64,000 bases of DNA from SIG437 sp045648985 (lineage in GTDB: Bacteria; Bacillota; Clostridia; UBA1381; UBA9506): the NCBI GenBank assembly GCA_045648985.1, contig JAZROZ010000027.1, positions 62,001-126,000 of the forward strand, written 5' to 3'. Shown piece by piece: positions 1 through 8,023 of this stretch (the stretch's first letter is position 1; each line of letters opens with the position of its first letter). A program made the position numbers and the translations under genes. The notes under the pieces are model-generated. The model had not been told where the DNA came from and made no database searches. It saw nothing but the letters and a program-made list of their open reading frames with translations.

Positions 1-729
1 TAATGCCCTTTTAGCCGCTATGACACTGTCACCCAGCGGTGTGTTATAGATAGTGCCGTTCATTGTAGGCTGAAACTGTACGCCGTACTTTCTGTCAAAA
101 ATAACACCATAGATTGTGTCAGGAAAGTCGCTGTGCTCTACCCTGTTTAAAACAGTATTTGCAACGGCGATTTTCCCCGTCATTGACTCTGCGCCGCTTT
201 CTGAATTTACAATTCTGGAAAGCCAGTAAATATCATCATCGGTATATCCGCGCGTGCCTATCATATCGCCAGGCACATTCGTTCCTTCTTTGATGATATC
301 AACCGTATAGGTTCCGCTATCCCACAAAACCTTAGCGCCAAGTGTTTCTGCTACAAATCTCACAGGTACGTAAACTCTGTTTTTTGCAAGCTTTATACTT
401 CCTTTGATAGCTACTTTTTTTCCGTTAACTGAGGCGGTAGTTTTGCCTACTGTAAGGACGATTTCTGCTTCGCTTGATGAAATTGTGGCGGTACGTTTAC
501 CCTCGTTCCACTCTACACTGTCTGCGCCGAGTGCTGTGCTGACAAAACGGATTGGCACATACGTCAGGCCACCATGTAAAAACGGCTCTGCGTCCGTTTT
601 AATGTATTTACCGTTTGCCTTTAAGGTTATTGGCGTATCAAAGCTTATATTTTCAGCAATTACGCAAGTTGTGCTCTGGGTTAAAACTGTCACAAGAAAG
701 GTCAGAATCAACAGAATTTTAAATTTCAT
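1..729 (-). CDS. Stalk-domain cell wall hydrolase, SleB-like (3' end cut by window)
   Basis: Reading the minus strand from the ATG at 729 gives 243 codons with no stop before the window edge, so the C-terminus is missing. A GGAGG ribosome binding site lies 5-6 bases before the ATG. Residues 1-25 form a hydrophobic signal peptide. Residues about 27-130 carry two VPVRF/VPIRF-type repeats (YVPIRFVSTALGA and YVPVRFVAETLGA), the signature of the copper amine oxidase N-terminal-like stalk domain common in clostridial wall proteins. From about residue 160 the motif WLSRIVNSESGAES followed by KIAVANTVLNRV matches the SleB/Hydrolase_2 family, with a Glu in the SESG motif as the expected catalytic acid. 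Family knowledge suggests a lytic enzyme acting on peptidoglycan outside the cell, possibly on spore cortex. The stalk domain may position it in the wall. The substrate is inferred. Confidence 0.8.
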   Translation of the reverse strand, partial: MKFKILLILTFLVTVLTQSTTCVIAENISFDTPITLKANGKYIKTDAEPFLHGGLTYVPIRFVSTALGADSVEWNEGKRTATISSSEAEIVLTVGKTTASVNGKKVAIKGSIKLAKNRVYVPVRFVAETLGAKVLWDSGTYTVDIIKEGTNVPGDMIGTRGYTDDDIYWLSRIVNSESGAESMTGKIAVANTVLNRVEHSDFPDTIYGVIFDRKYGVQFQPTMNGTIYNTPLGDSVIAAKRAL

Positions 730-835
730 ATAATTCCTCCTACGACCGAAAAAGAGTAACCCAACCTCGCAGTATATTTTAACATTTTGTATATGATGAG
801 TCAATGTAAATTGTTGGATAACTTTCTTTCCGCTA

Positions 836-2200
836 TTACGTGCCGCAATATGAAAAGTGCATATAATCACGGTTAGAGCGCCATGTGTCTGCGCCCCAAT
901 TAAAGCCGTATTTTTCAAAAATCTCAACAACTTCTCCAAACGGAGTTATTGAATATGGATTCATATAAGGCCTATAAAAGCTTCCGACGGTTATGCCGTT
1001 TCCATACAGGCAATAGTTCTGGTCGGGGTTTATGTCTATGGCGGTGCCGTAATTATGCTCGCTTTTGCCGCCACGCCAAGCGTAGCCGCTGACTGATATT
1101 ATCGGGAATTTTTCTTTTCCTTCAAAGATTTCCGAAAAGACAAGCTTTACCTTTTCGGCGATTGCCTTGTGAACTGTAAATGTAGCTGAAGATTGAACTT
1201 TTTCGCCATTTTGAATAGTCCAGATGTCAACTGTAATATCTTCCATAAGAGGCTCGGCTTCTTCCTGAGTTTGTGGGAGACCAAAGTTTTCAATTTCGGC
1301 AAGATTTTCAGACCATGCACGAAGCTGTGAAGTTTTAATTTCAAGCTTTTTGACCTCTGTGCCATCTGTTACGGTTATCTCATATCGTCTGACAGGCTTT
1401 GTGTTAATGACCATTTCCCTGCCGTAAACAACATACACGTCAGAGTCTTTAGAGCCCATCTCAAGTCCGTGAGTTGTATTTCTGTATTCTCTGATTTTTA
1501 CATAGTATTTTGAAGCGGCGGGCAGACCATCAAACGAAATGACAGATGTTTCACCGCCTGAAAGATTAGGACCTTCGTAGATGTTTTCATCCGGCGCAGA
1601 GCCGTGGTGCTGCATCGCGCGGCTAAGCAGCACCACGGCTTCTTCTATTGTGAGATTTCCAAGCGGAGCAAATGAATATGTCTCTCTGCCGCTCATAATA
1701 CCTGCAGAGCTGACCGCGCTTATATAATCTATAGCCCAGGAAGCTATTTCTTCATAGTCGTCATAAAGATATGCCTTAGGCACCGACAAAGAAAGCTCTG
1801 TTTCTTTTAACATAATGTAATAATTACAAAGCATTTTTGCCGCTTCCTGACGTGATAAGTTTTTCTCGGGATTAAAATTTCCGTTTTCGTCGCCTTTTGC
1901 AATATCTAATACATACATAGCCGTGGCGGCAGGTGAATCTGTGTCGTTAAATGGTAGAAAGTCAGCCAAAGCTTCGTTTCCTGTGTATGCCTTGTATGAA
2001 TCGTAAATAATCTGTGCGAACTGAAGTCTTGTAATTGCGTCACTATAAGCGCCTCTTTCAGATGTGCTGATAGAGACACCTAAATTGTCAAAGTAGTCAA
2101 AATGCTCTTTTGCCCAGTCGGAAATGTCAGCTTTAGCACCGACGTCAAAGGATGAAAGCATAAAAATAAATATTAAAAACAATGTAAGTAGCTTTTTCAT
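836..2200 (-). CDS. SLH-domain protein with C-terminal VanY/M15-type D,D-carboxypeptidase domain
   Basis: A 454-residue exported protein. The start is the ATG at 2200, chosen because GGGGGG sits just upstream and the residues that follow form a signal peptide (MKKLLTLFLIFIFMLSS); an in-frame ATG at 2248 lacks both. Residues about 25-210 hold three S-layer-homology-like repeats, the middle one clearest (DIAKGDENGNFNPEKNLSRQ), which in this family bind pyruvylated wall polymers. A beta-rich linker follows. The last 90 or so residues carry SEHNYGTAIDIN and later DYMHFSY, the zinc-binding His/Asp/His pattern of peptidase family M15 (VanY, DacB). The probable role is trimming the terminal D-Ala of peptidoglycan stems while anchored in the envelope. 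It lies 106 bp upstream of the partial SleB-like gene on the same strand, so the two may form an envelope pair. The domain calls are firm; the exact substrate is inferred. Confidence 0.85.
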   Translation of the reverse strand: MKKLLTLFLIFIFMLSSFDVGAKADISDWAKEHFDYFDNLGVSISTSERGAYSDAITRLQFAQIIYDSYKAYTGNEALADFLPFNDTDSPAATAMYVLDIAKGDENGNFNPEKNLSRQEAAKMLCNYYIMLKETELSLSVPKAYLYDDYEEIASWAIDYISAVSSAGIMSGRETYSFAPLGNLTIEEAVVLLSRAMQHHGSAPDENIYEGPNLSGGETSVISFDGLPAASKYYVKIREYRNTTHGLEMGSKDSDVYVVYGREMVINTKPVRRYEITVTDGTEVKKLEIKTSQLRAWSENLAEIENFGLPQTQEEAEPLMEDITVDIWTIQNGEKVQSSATFTVHKAIAEKVKLVFSEIFEGKEKFPIISVSGYAWRGGKSEHNYGTAIDINPDQNYCLYGNGITVGSFYRPYMNPYSITPFGEVVEIFEKYGFNWGADTWRSNRDYMHFSYCGT

Positions 2201-2510
2201 AATAATCCCCCCAAATAAAAAGATATTTACATATTTAGATTTTAACATTGACAGAAAAAACAGTCAACAAAAGACGTTGTTTTTTCATAAAACTGTCAAA
2301 AAACAGAAATATTGAATAAAAATTTTAGTCGATTAGAGTAATATGTGACAAAATTTTTAAAAAATGTGTAAAAACATTGAGTTTAAAGCAAATAATGTTT
2401 GAAATTTACGTTTTTTTATGTTATAATATATAAATGCTTTTAGTGGGAAGAGGAAAAATCTCTAAAAAGCTTTAATTTAATTAATTAACCACACAAGAGG
2501 AGGAAATAAA
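2201..2510 (+). other. AT-rich divergent intergenic region before PFOR
   Basis: A 310-base gap between two divergent genes. It holds a good sigma-A promoter for the PFOR gene (2399-2427). A leader hairpin follows in which GCTTTTAG near 2435 pairs imperfectly with CTAAAAAGC near 2463. I saw no clear Rex- or CodY-type operator and no other coding potential. Confidence 0.5.
2399..2427 (+). promoter_or_regulatory. Sigma-A-type promoter for PFOR
   Basis: TTGAAA at 2399-2404, a 17-base spacer, and TATAAT at 2422-2427. Transcription would begin near 2434, leaving a leader of about 75 bases that ends in the strong AGGAGG site before the ATG at 2511. Confidence 0.75.
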
Positions 2511-5500
2511 ATGGCAAAAAAAATGAAAACCATGGATGGTAACTGTGCCGCAGCTCATAACGCCTATGCTTTTTCTGAAGTTGCGTCCATCTATCCTATT
2601 ACTCCGTCTTCAACAATGGCAGAATATGTTGACGAATGGAGCGCAAAAGGTCAAAAAAATATTTTCGGAAACACAGTTGATGTTTGCGAAATGCAGTCAG
2701 AAGCGGGTGCTGCAGGTGCCGTTCACGGATCACTTCAGGCAGGTGCATTAACATCTACTTTCACAGCATCACAGGGCTTACTCCTTATGATTCCGAATAT
2801 GTATAAGATCGCAGGTGAACTTTTACCTGCAGTTTTCCACGTAAGTGCAAGAGCTATTGCGGCTCACGCTCTTTCAATCTTCGGTGACCATCAGGACGTT
2901 ATGGCTTGCCGTCAGACAGGCTTTGCAATGCTTGCATCAGGTAGTGTACAGGAAACAATGGACTTAGGTGGTATTGCTCACTTAGCAGCAATCAAAGGCC
3001 GTGTTCCGTTCCTTCACTTCTTCGATGGTTTCAGAACTTCACACGAAATTCAGAAAGTTGAAGTTATGGAATACAGCGATTTAGAAAAGCTCTTAGACAA
3101 AGAAGCATTAAAAGAATTCAGAGATAGAGCGCTAAACCCTGACCATCCGGTGCTTCGCGGTACTGCTCAAAACCCTGATATTTACTTCCAGGGAAGAGAA
3201 GCTGCTAACAAATTCTACGATGCAATTCCTGACATCGTAAATGATTATATGAAAGAAATCACAAAGATTACAGGCAGAGAATACAAACCGTTTAACTACT
3301 ACGGTGCTAAAGACGCTGAAAACATCATCGTTGCTATGGGTTCTGCTTGTGAAGCTATCGAAGAAACTGTAGATTATTTAATGGCACGCGGCGAAAAAGT
3401 CGGTGTTATCAAAGTTCACCTCTACAGACCATTCTCTGCTAAGTATTTCTTTGATGTACTTCCTAAGACTGTTAAAAAGATTGCAGTACTTGACAGAACA
3501 AAAGAACCAGGTTCACTCGGCGAACCGCTCTATCTTGATATCTGCAACCTCTTCTATAACAAAGAAGATGCTCCTGTTATTGTTGGCGGACGTTATGGTC
3601 TTGGTTCAAAAGATACAACTCCAACACACATTAACGCAGTATTTGAAAACTTAAAGCTTGATACTCCGAAAAACGGATTCACAATTTCAATCGAAGATGA
3701 CGTTACAAACCTCTCGCTTCCGATTGGTGAAAAAATCAATGCTGCACCTGCCGGCACAACACGTTGTAAGTTCTGGGGCTTCGGCTCAGACGGTACTGTT
3801 GGTGCTAACAAGGATGCTATCAAAATCATCGGTGACAACACTGACCTCTACGCTCAGGCATACTTTGATTACGACTCCAAAAAATCAGGTGGCGTAACAA
3901 TGTCTCACTTACGTTTTGGTCACACTCCGATAAGATCAACTTATCTTTTGGATGAAGCTGACTATATTGCTTGTCACAAACCATCATATATCTATCAGTA
4001 TGATATTTTGGAAGGTCTCAAAAAAGGCGGCACATTCTTATTAAACTGCGTATGGTCTCCTGAAGAATTAGAAGAAAAGCTCCCTGCAAACGTTAAGAGA
4101 TATCTTGCAGAAAACGAAATCAACTTCTATATCATCAACGCTGTTGATATCGCGGCTTCTGTTGGTCTTGGCGGAAGAATCAACATGGTAACACAGGCAG
4201 CCTTCTTCAAACTTTCAGAAGTTATTGCAATTGATGAAGCTATCCCACTCTTAAAGGGTGCTATCGAGAAGACTTACGGCAAAAAAGGTAAGGAAATCGT
4301 TGAAAAGAACTGGATGGCAGTTGATAAGGCACTCGATGCTTTAGTTAAAGTTGAAGTTCCTGCTTCTTGGAAAGATGCTAAAGACGAGGAAGCTGCAGCT
4401 GCTGAAGAAAAACCTGAATTTGTTACAAAGGTTTGCGAACCTGTTAATGCTCAGAGAGGCAACAAGCTCCCTGTAAGCACATTTGTTGGCAGAGAAGACG
4501 GAACATTTGAACAGGGTACTGCAAGATACGAAAAACGTACTATTGCAATCAATGTTCCAGAGTGGGTTAAAGAAAACTGTATCCAGTGTAACCAGTGTTC
4601 ACTCGTTTGTCCGCACGCTGCTATCCGTCCTATCCTCTTAGACGAGGCTGAAAGTGCAAAAGCTCCAAGTAGCTTTGACACATTAGATGCAAACGGTCCT
4701 CAGCTCAAGGGTCTTAAGTTCCGTATGCAGGTTAGTCCTAAAGACTGTGCAGGCTGCGGCGTTTGTGCTCAGGTTTGCCCATCTAAGACAAAGGCACTCG
4801 TTATGAAGCCTGTTGACGAAATGGTAGAAAAAGAATCTGCTAACTGGGATTATGCTATGGAAGTTCCTGTTAAGGATGACTTAATGGATAAAGCTTCTGT
4901 TAAGGGCTCACAGTTTGCTCAGCCGCTCTTAGAATTCTCAGGTGCTTGTGCAGGTTGTGGTGAAACACCTTATATCAAGTTAATCACTCAGCTCTTCGGT
5001 GACAGAATGATGGTAGCTAATGCTACTGGTTGTACTTCAATCTGGGGCGGTTCTGCTCCAAGTATGCCTTACTGCAAGAATGCTTGCGGCAAAGGTCCGG
5101 CTTGGGCAAACTCACTGTTTGAAGATAACGCAGAATTCGGCTTAGGTATGGCACTTGCTGTTAAGAAGAACAGAAACACATTAAAGCAGAAGATGGAAGA
5201 AGCAATTGCTTTAGGCGTTTCAGCTGAACTTGAGGCAGCATTTAAAAACTGGATGGAAGTTATGAACGACGCTGAAGGTTCAAAAGCTGCAGCTAAGACT
5301 ATCGAAGCATTATTAGATGGTGTAGATGCATCAGCATCACCACTTAAAGATATTAAAGACAGAACCGACTTCTTAGTTAAGAAATCACAGTGGGCATTCG
5401 GCGGCGACGGCTGGGCATATGATATCGGCTACGGCGGCTTAGACCATGTTATCGCATCAGGCGAAGACATCAACATCTTCGTTGTTGATACTGAGGTTTA

Positions 5501-6029
5501 CTCAAATACAGGCGGTCAGTCTTCAAAAGCTACACCGACAGCTGCTATGGCTAAGTTTGCTGCATCAGGCAAGAAGATAAGAAAGAAAGACCTCGGTATG
5601 ATTGCTACAACTTACGGCTACGTTTATGTTGCACAGATTGCACTCGGTGCTAATATGAACCAGGCAATCAAAGCAATTAAGGAAGCTGAAGCTTATCCGG
5701 GTCCGTCACTTGTTATCGCTTATGCTCCATGTATCAACCATGGTATTAAGGTTGGTATGTCTTGCACAATAGCTGAAGAAAAGAAAGCTGTTGAAACAGG
5801 CTACTGGCACTTATGGAGATACAATCCTGAGCTTAAGGCTGAAGGAAAGAATCCGTTTATCTTAGACTCTAAAGAACCTACAGGACAGATTAAAGACTTC
5901 TTAGAAGGTGAAACACGTTACCTTATGCTTAAACGTGCATTCCCTGAAGCTGCAGATGCTTTATTTGAAAAAGCAGAAGCTGACTTAAAAGAAAGATATG
6001 AAGTTTATAAGAGAATGAGTCGTGACTAA
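2511..6029 (+). CDS. nifJ: Pyruvate:ferredoxin (flavodoxin) oxidoreductase
   Basis: A 1172-residue single-chain PFOR, the usual length for the family. It oxidises pyruvate with CoA to acetyl-CoA and CO2 and passes electrons to ferredoxin or flavodoxin in the cytoplasm, the central step of anaerobic sugar fermentation. Domains in order: the pyrimidine-binding domain at the N-terminus (DGNCAAAHNAYAFSEV, YPITPSS); a transketolase C-like and gamma domain; two ferredoxin-type 4Fe-4S motifs, CIQCNQCSLVCP at about 690 and CAGCGVCAQVCP at about 746; the proximal-cluster CAGCGETP at about 813; and the thiamine diphosphate motif GDGWAYDIG near 965 with YSNTGGQSSK after it. The start has AGGAGG eight bases upstream. 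Strong codon bias and its own promoter point to high expression. It appears monocistronic, with large hairpins downstream. Confidence 0.97.
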   Translation: MAKKMKTMDGNCAAAHNAYAFSEVASIYPITPSSTMAEYVDEWSAKGQKNIFGNTVDVCEMQSEAGAAGAVHGSLQAGALTSTFTASQGLLLMIPNMYKIAGELLPAVFHVSARAIAAHALSIFGDHQDVMACRQTGFAMLASGSVQETMDLGGIAHLAAIKGRVPFLHFFDGFRTSHEIQKVEVMEYSDLEKLLDKEALKEFRDRALNPDHPVLRGTAQNPDIYFQGREAANKFYDAIPDIVNDYMKEITKITGREYKPFNYYGAKDAENIIVAMGSACEAIEETVDYLMARGEKVGVIKVHLYRPFSAKYFFDVLPKTVKKIAVLDRTKEPGSLGEPLYLDICNLFYNKEDAPVIVGGRYGLGSKDTTPTHINAVFENLKLDTPKNGFTISIEDDVTNLSLPIGEKINAAPAGTTRCKFWGFGSDGTVGANKDAIKIIGDNTDLYAQAYFDYDSKKSGGVTMSHLRFGHTPIRSTYLLDEADYIACHKPSYIYQYDILEGLKKGGTFLLNCVWSPEELEEKLPANVKRYLAENEINFYIINAVDIAASVGLGGRINMVTQAAFFKLSEVIAIDEAIPLLKGAIEKTYGKKGKEIVEKNWMAVDKALDALVKVEVPASWKDAKDEEAAAAEEKPEFVTKVCEPVNAQRGNKLPVSTFVGREDGTFEQGTARYEKRTIAINVPEWVKENCIQCNQCSLVCPHAAIRPILLDEAESAKAPSSFDTLDANGPQLKGLKFRMQVSPKDCAGCGVCAQVCPSKTKALVMKPVDEMVEKESANWDYAMEVPVKDDLMDKASVKGSQFAQPLLEFSGACAGCGETPYIKLITQLFGDRMMVANATGCTSIWGGSAPSMPYCKNACGKGPAWANSLFEDNAEFGLGMALAVKKNRNTLKQKMEEAIALGVSAELEAAFKNWMEVMNDAEGSKAAAKTIEALLDGVDASASPLKDIKDRTDFLVKKSQWAFGGDGWAYDIGYGGLDHVIASGEDINIFVVDTEVYSNTGGQSSKATPTAAMAKFAASGKKIRKKDLGMIATTYGYVYVAQIALGANMNQAIKAIKEAEAYPGPSLVIAYAPCINHGIKVGMSCTIAEEKKAVETGYWHLWRYNPELKAEGKNPFILDSKEPTGQIKDFLEGETRYLMLKRAFPEAADALFEKAEADLKERYEVYKRMSRD

Positions 6030-6045
6030 TTCTTAAAAACAGAGT

Positions 6046-6073
6046 CCGCCACAAGACGCACGTCTTGTGGCGG
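6046..6073 (+). terminator. GC-rich hairpin after PFOR
   Basis: A perfect 13-bp stem, CCGCCACAAGACG (6046-6058) with CGTCTTGTGGCGG (6061-6073), lies 16 bases after the PFOR stop. There is no long T-tract after it, so it may act as an mRNA 3'-end stabiliser or work with the hairpin that follows. Confidence 0.65.
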
Positions 6074-6115
6074 CACTTTAAAATGTTTTCGCTCAGGCGA
6101 AGATATTTTAAAGTG
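6074..6115 (+). terminator. Second, nested hairpin between PFOR and the PIG-L gene
   Basis: CACTTTAAAAT (6074-6084) pairs with ATTTTAAAGTG (6105-6115), and inside it TTCGC (6088-6092) pairs with GCGAA (6097-6101) around a TCAG loop. It abuts the preceding stem, so the pair forms a double hairpin between two genes on the same strand. Confidence 0.55.
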
Positions 6116-6168
6116 TTACTGTTTAACCGAAAGATGACCAGAATTAAATGATAAAGGAGAGTAAGAAA

Positions 6169-6870
6169 ATGAATGTACTCGCAATAGGATGCCATCCGGA
6201 CGATATTGAAATCAACTGCGCCGGAACTTTGGCAAAATGCGTAAAAAGAGGCGACAACGTAACAGTTTGTCACGTATGTAACGGTAATTTAGGACACGTA
6301 ATTATAGAGCCTGATGAGCTTGCTCAAATTCGCAAGAAAGAAGCGGTAAAAGCAGGCAAGCTTGCAGGTATCAAGGTTGTGACTTGTGATATCGGAGATC
6401 TTTTGGCATACGAAACAAAAGAGCAGGTTGATAAAGTAGTTGATGTAATACGTGAGGCACAGCCTGATTTTATCATCACTCACGCACCAAACGATTATAT
6501 GCCTGACCACGTGGCTGTAAGTAAGCTCGTGTTTGCTGCAGCTTTTGCGGCAAGTGTTCCGCACTATAAATCAAGTGTGATGACTCCATCTAAGGTTACA
6601 CCGATTTTCTATATGGACAATCTCGGCGGAAATGAGTTCCTTCCGACAGAATATGTTGACATTACAGAAGAAATCGATTTAAAACTTGAGATGCTCGAAT
6701 GTCACGAAAGTCAGATGAAATGGATGAGAGAACACGACAATATTGATTTTGCAGATATGGTAAAAACAATTTCAAAATATCGTGGATATCAGTGCGGAGT
6801 TACATATGCAGAAGCATTTTCACAATGTATGGTTTATCCCAAGCCTACAACAAAAAGAATGTTGCCATAA
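6169..6870 (+). CDS. PIG-L family N-acetylglucosaminyl deacetylase-like protein
   Basis: A 233-residue protein of the PIG-L/LmbE family, zinc hydrolases that remove the acetyl group from N-acetylglucosamine-type sugars or conjugates. I place the start at the ATG at 6169, with AAGGAGA eight bases upstream; an in-frame ATG at 6148 lies before that site and has none of its own. The family metal and catalytic motif is intact: CHPDD near residues 9-13, and HAPNDYMPDH near 108-117 supplies the second His. No signal peptide is present, so it acts in the cytoplasm. It is followed after 56 bp by a NagB-like isomerase, which suggests a shared amino-sugar task: deacetylation, then handling of the freed amino sugar phosphate. 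That pathway is inference; the substrate could also be a thiol glycoconjugate as in BshB. Confidence 0.85.
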   Translation: MNVLAIGCHPDDIEINCAGTLAKCVKRGDNVTVCHVCNGNLGHVIIEPDELAQIRKKEAVKAGKLAGIKVVTCDIGDLLAYETKEQVDKVVDVIREAQPDFIITHAPNDYMPDHVAVSKLVFAAAFAASVPHYKSSVMTPSKVTPIFYMDNLGGNEFLPTEYVDITEEIDLKLEMLECHESQMKWMREHDNIDFADMVKTISKYRGYQCGVTYAEAFSQCMVYPKPTTKRMLP

Positions 6871-6890
6871 TTGTTTTTTTATGGTAGAAT
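6862..6890 (+). promoter_or_regulatory. Possible internal promoter for the NagB-like gene
   Basis: TTGCCA (6862-6867), a 17-base spacer and TAGAAT (6885-6890). The -35 box overlaps the 3' end of the PIG-L gene, so the downstream gene could be expressed alone as well as by read-through. Confidence 0.4.
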
Positions 6891-6926
6891 AAAAATTAAT
6901 ATAAAAAATTTTTGGAGGAATTGGTT

Positions 6927-7877
6927 ATGGATTTTGCAAGTACAGTTAAAGGTTCAAACTTAGAGGGATTCTATCCTGCAGGATGGGATATGAAAAAAAT
7001 AGATGAGTGTTGCTCAAATGCACCTGAAAGCATCTATGACAGACAGAGCTTCTGGAACAAAGACTTCAACTTAGTTGGTTGTGAAGATGTAAGTGAATTC
7101 AATGCTCTTATGGGACATGAAATTGCTTTAAAGATTAAAACTGCAAGGGATGCAGGCGAAAAGCTTATTATGATTTTACCTGTAGGTCCTATGGGTATGT
7201 ACAAATGGGTTGTTTATTTCTTAAAAGAATGGAACGTTAAGTGCGACCATCTCCATTGCTTTAATATGGACGAATGGGCTGACGCTGATGGTAATACACT
7301 AGATGCAGACAATCCGGGTTCATTTACAAATGCTATGGAACAGGCTTTTTATAACCCACTTGGCGAGCTTACAGTTCCAAAAGAACAGAGAAATTTTGCT
7401 ACAAAAGAAAATCTCCCCAAATATGCTGAAAAGATTGCTGCCTTAAAGGCAGAGGGAGCTAAGATGGTATTAATCTTTGGTATCGGCAGAATGTGTCATA
7501 TCGCGTTCTGGGAACCACAGTTTGCAGGCGAGTTTGCTACAACGGAAGAATGGCTCAGCCAGACTCACAGAGTAGGGGCTAAACTTCATCCGCTCACAAT
7601 TGAGCAGAATGCTTTAACAAGCTTTAAGTCAAGAACATCGCTCGTTCCATGCCGTGCTAACACAATCGGCCCGGGAATCTTTATGCAGGCTGATTATATC
7701 ATTGGTGGTGCTGACGGTACACTCGGTCGTGGTATGCAGTGGCAGGGCATGAGCCTTTGGATGACACTCAGATACGGTCCGACACCATGGATCACATCAA
7801 GCTTTATCCCGACACTTCCGGGTAAATTATTCTTTATGAATGAGCTTGCAGGCCCGCTTTGCGCAGAATGTAACTAA
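6927..7877 (+). CDS. NagB-like glucosamine-6-phosphate isomerase-family protein with altered active site
   Basis: A 316-residue protein. The start is the ATG at 6927, with GGAGGA eight to nine bases upstream; the TTG at 6912 overlaps that ribosome binding site. The NagB fold signatures are clear: FNMDEW at 112-117 matches E. coli NagB FNMDEY (Asp72), and GIGRMCHIAFWEP at 185-197 matches GVGNDGHIAFNEP. In the second motif the catalytic Asp (Asp141 of E. coli) is Met189, while His191 and Glu196 are kept. THRVGAKLHPLT and TIGPGIF align with later NagB motifs. It is about 50 residues longer than NagB, with an N-terminal extension. It follows a PIG-L deacetylase. Deamination of glucosamine-6-phosphate is therefore uncertain: it could be an isomerase or deaminase for another amino sugar, or a sugar-phosphate sensor. 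Confidence 0.8.
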   Translation: MDFASTVKGSNLEGFYPAGWDMKKIDECCSNAPESIYDRQSFWNKDFNLVGCEDVSEFNALMGHEIALKIKTARDAGEKLIMILPVGPMGMYKWVVYFLKEWNVKCDHLHCFNMDEWADADGNTLDADNPGSFTNAMEQAFYNPLGELTVPKEQRNFATKENLPKYAEKIAALKAEGAKMVLIFGIGRMCHIAFWEPQFAGEFATTEEWLSQTHRVGAKLHPLTIEQNALTSFKSRTSLVPCRANTIGPGIFMQADYIIGGADGTLGRGMQWQGMSLWMTLRYGPTPWITSSFIPTLPGKLFFMNELAGPLCAECN

Positions 7878-7892
7878 TAAATAAGAATAATA

Positions 7893-7927
7893 AAAAGCTC
7901 GTTATCTTTATTTGGTAACGAGCTTTT
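7893..7927 (+). terminator. Terminator after the NagB-like gene
   Basis: AAAAGCTCGTTA (7893-7904) pairs perfectly with TAACGAGCTTTT (7916-7927), an A-tract/T-tract stem with a short T-rich stretch beyond. It lies between convergent genes, so it may serve both. Confidence 0.8.
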
Positions 7928-8023
7928 AAAGTTTTTAAGGTTTTTCTAGGTTGTGTTTTTAAAACATAAAAACATTTATTTTGGTTTCTTTTTGCGGTGT
8001 GAACATTTTTTACATCCCGCCTG

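Noticed and set aside
404..733. A 109-codon plus-strand frame opposite the SleB-like gene
   Set aside because: The minus-strand frame has signal peptide, stalk domain and hydrolase motifs; the plus frame has none.
2201..2510. A redox (Rex) operator before PFOR
   Set aside because: AT-rich words near 2345-2390 resemble parts of the Rex site, but no full palindrome TTGTTAA...TTAACAA is present.
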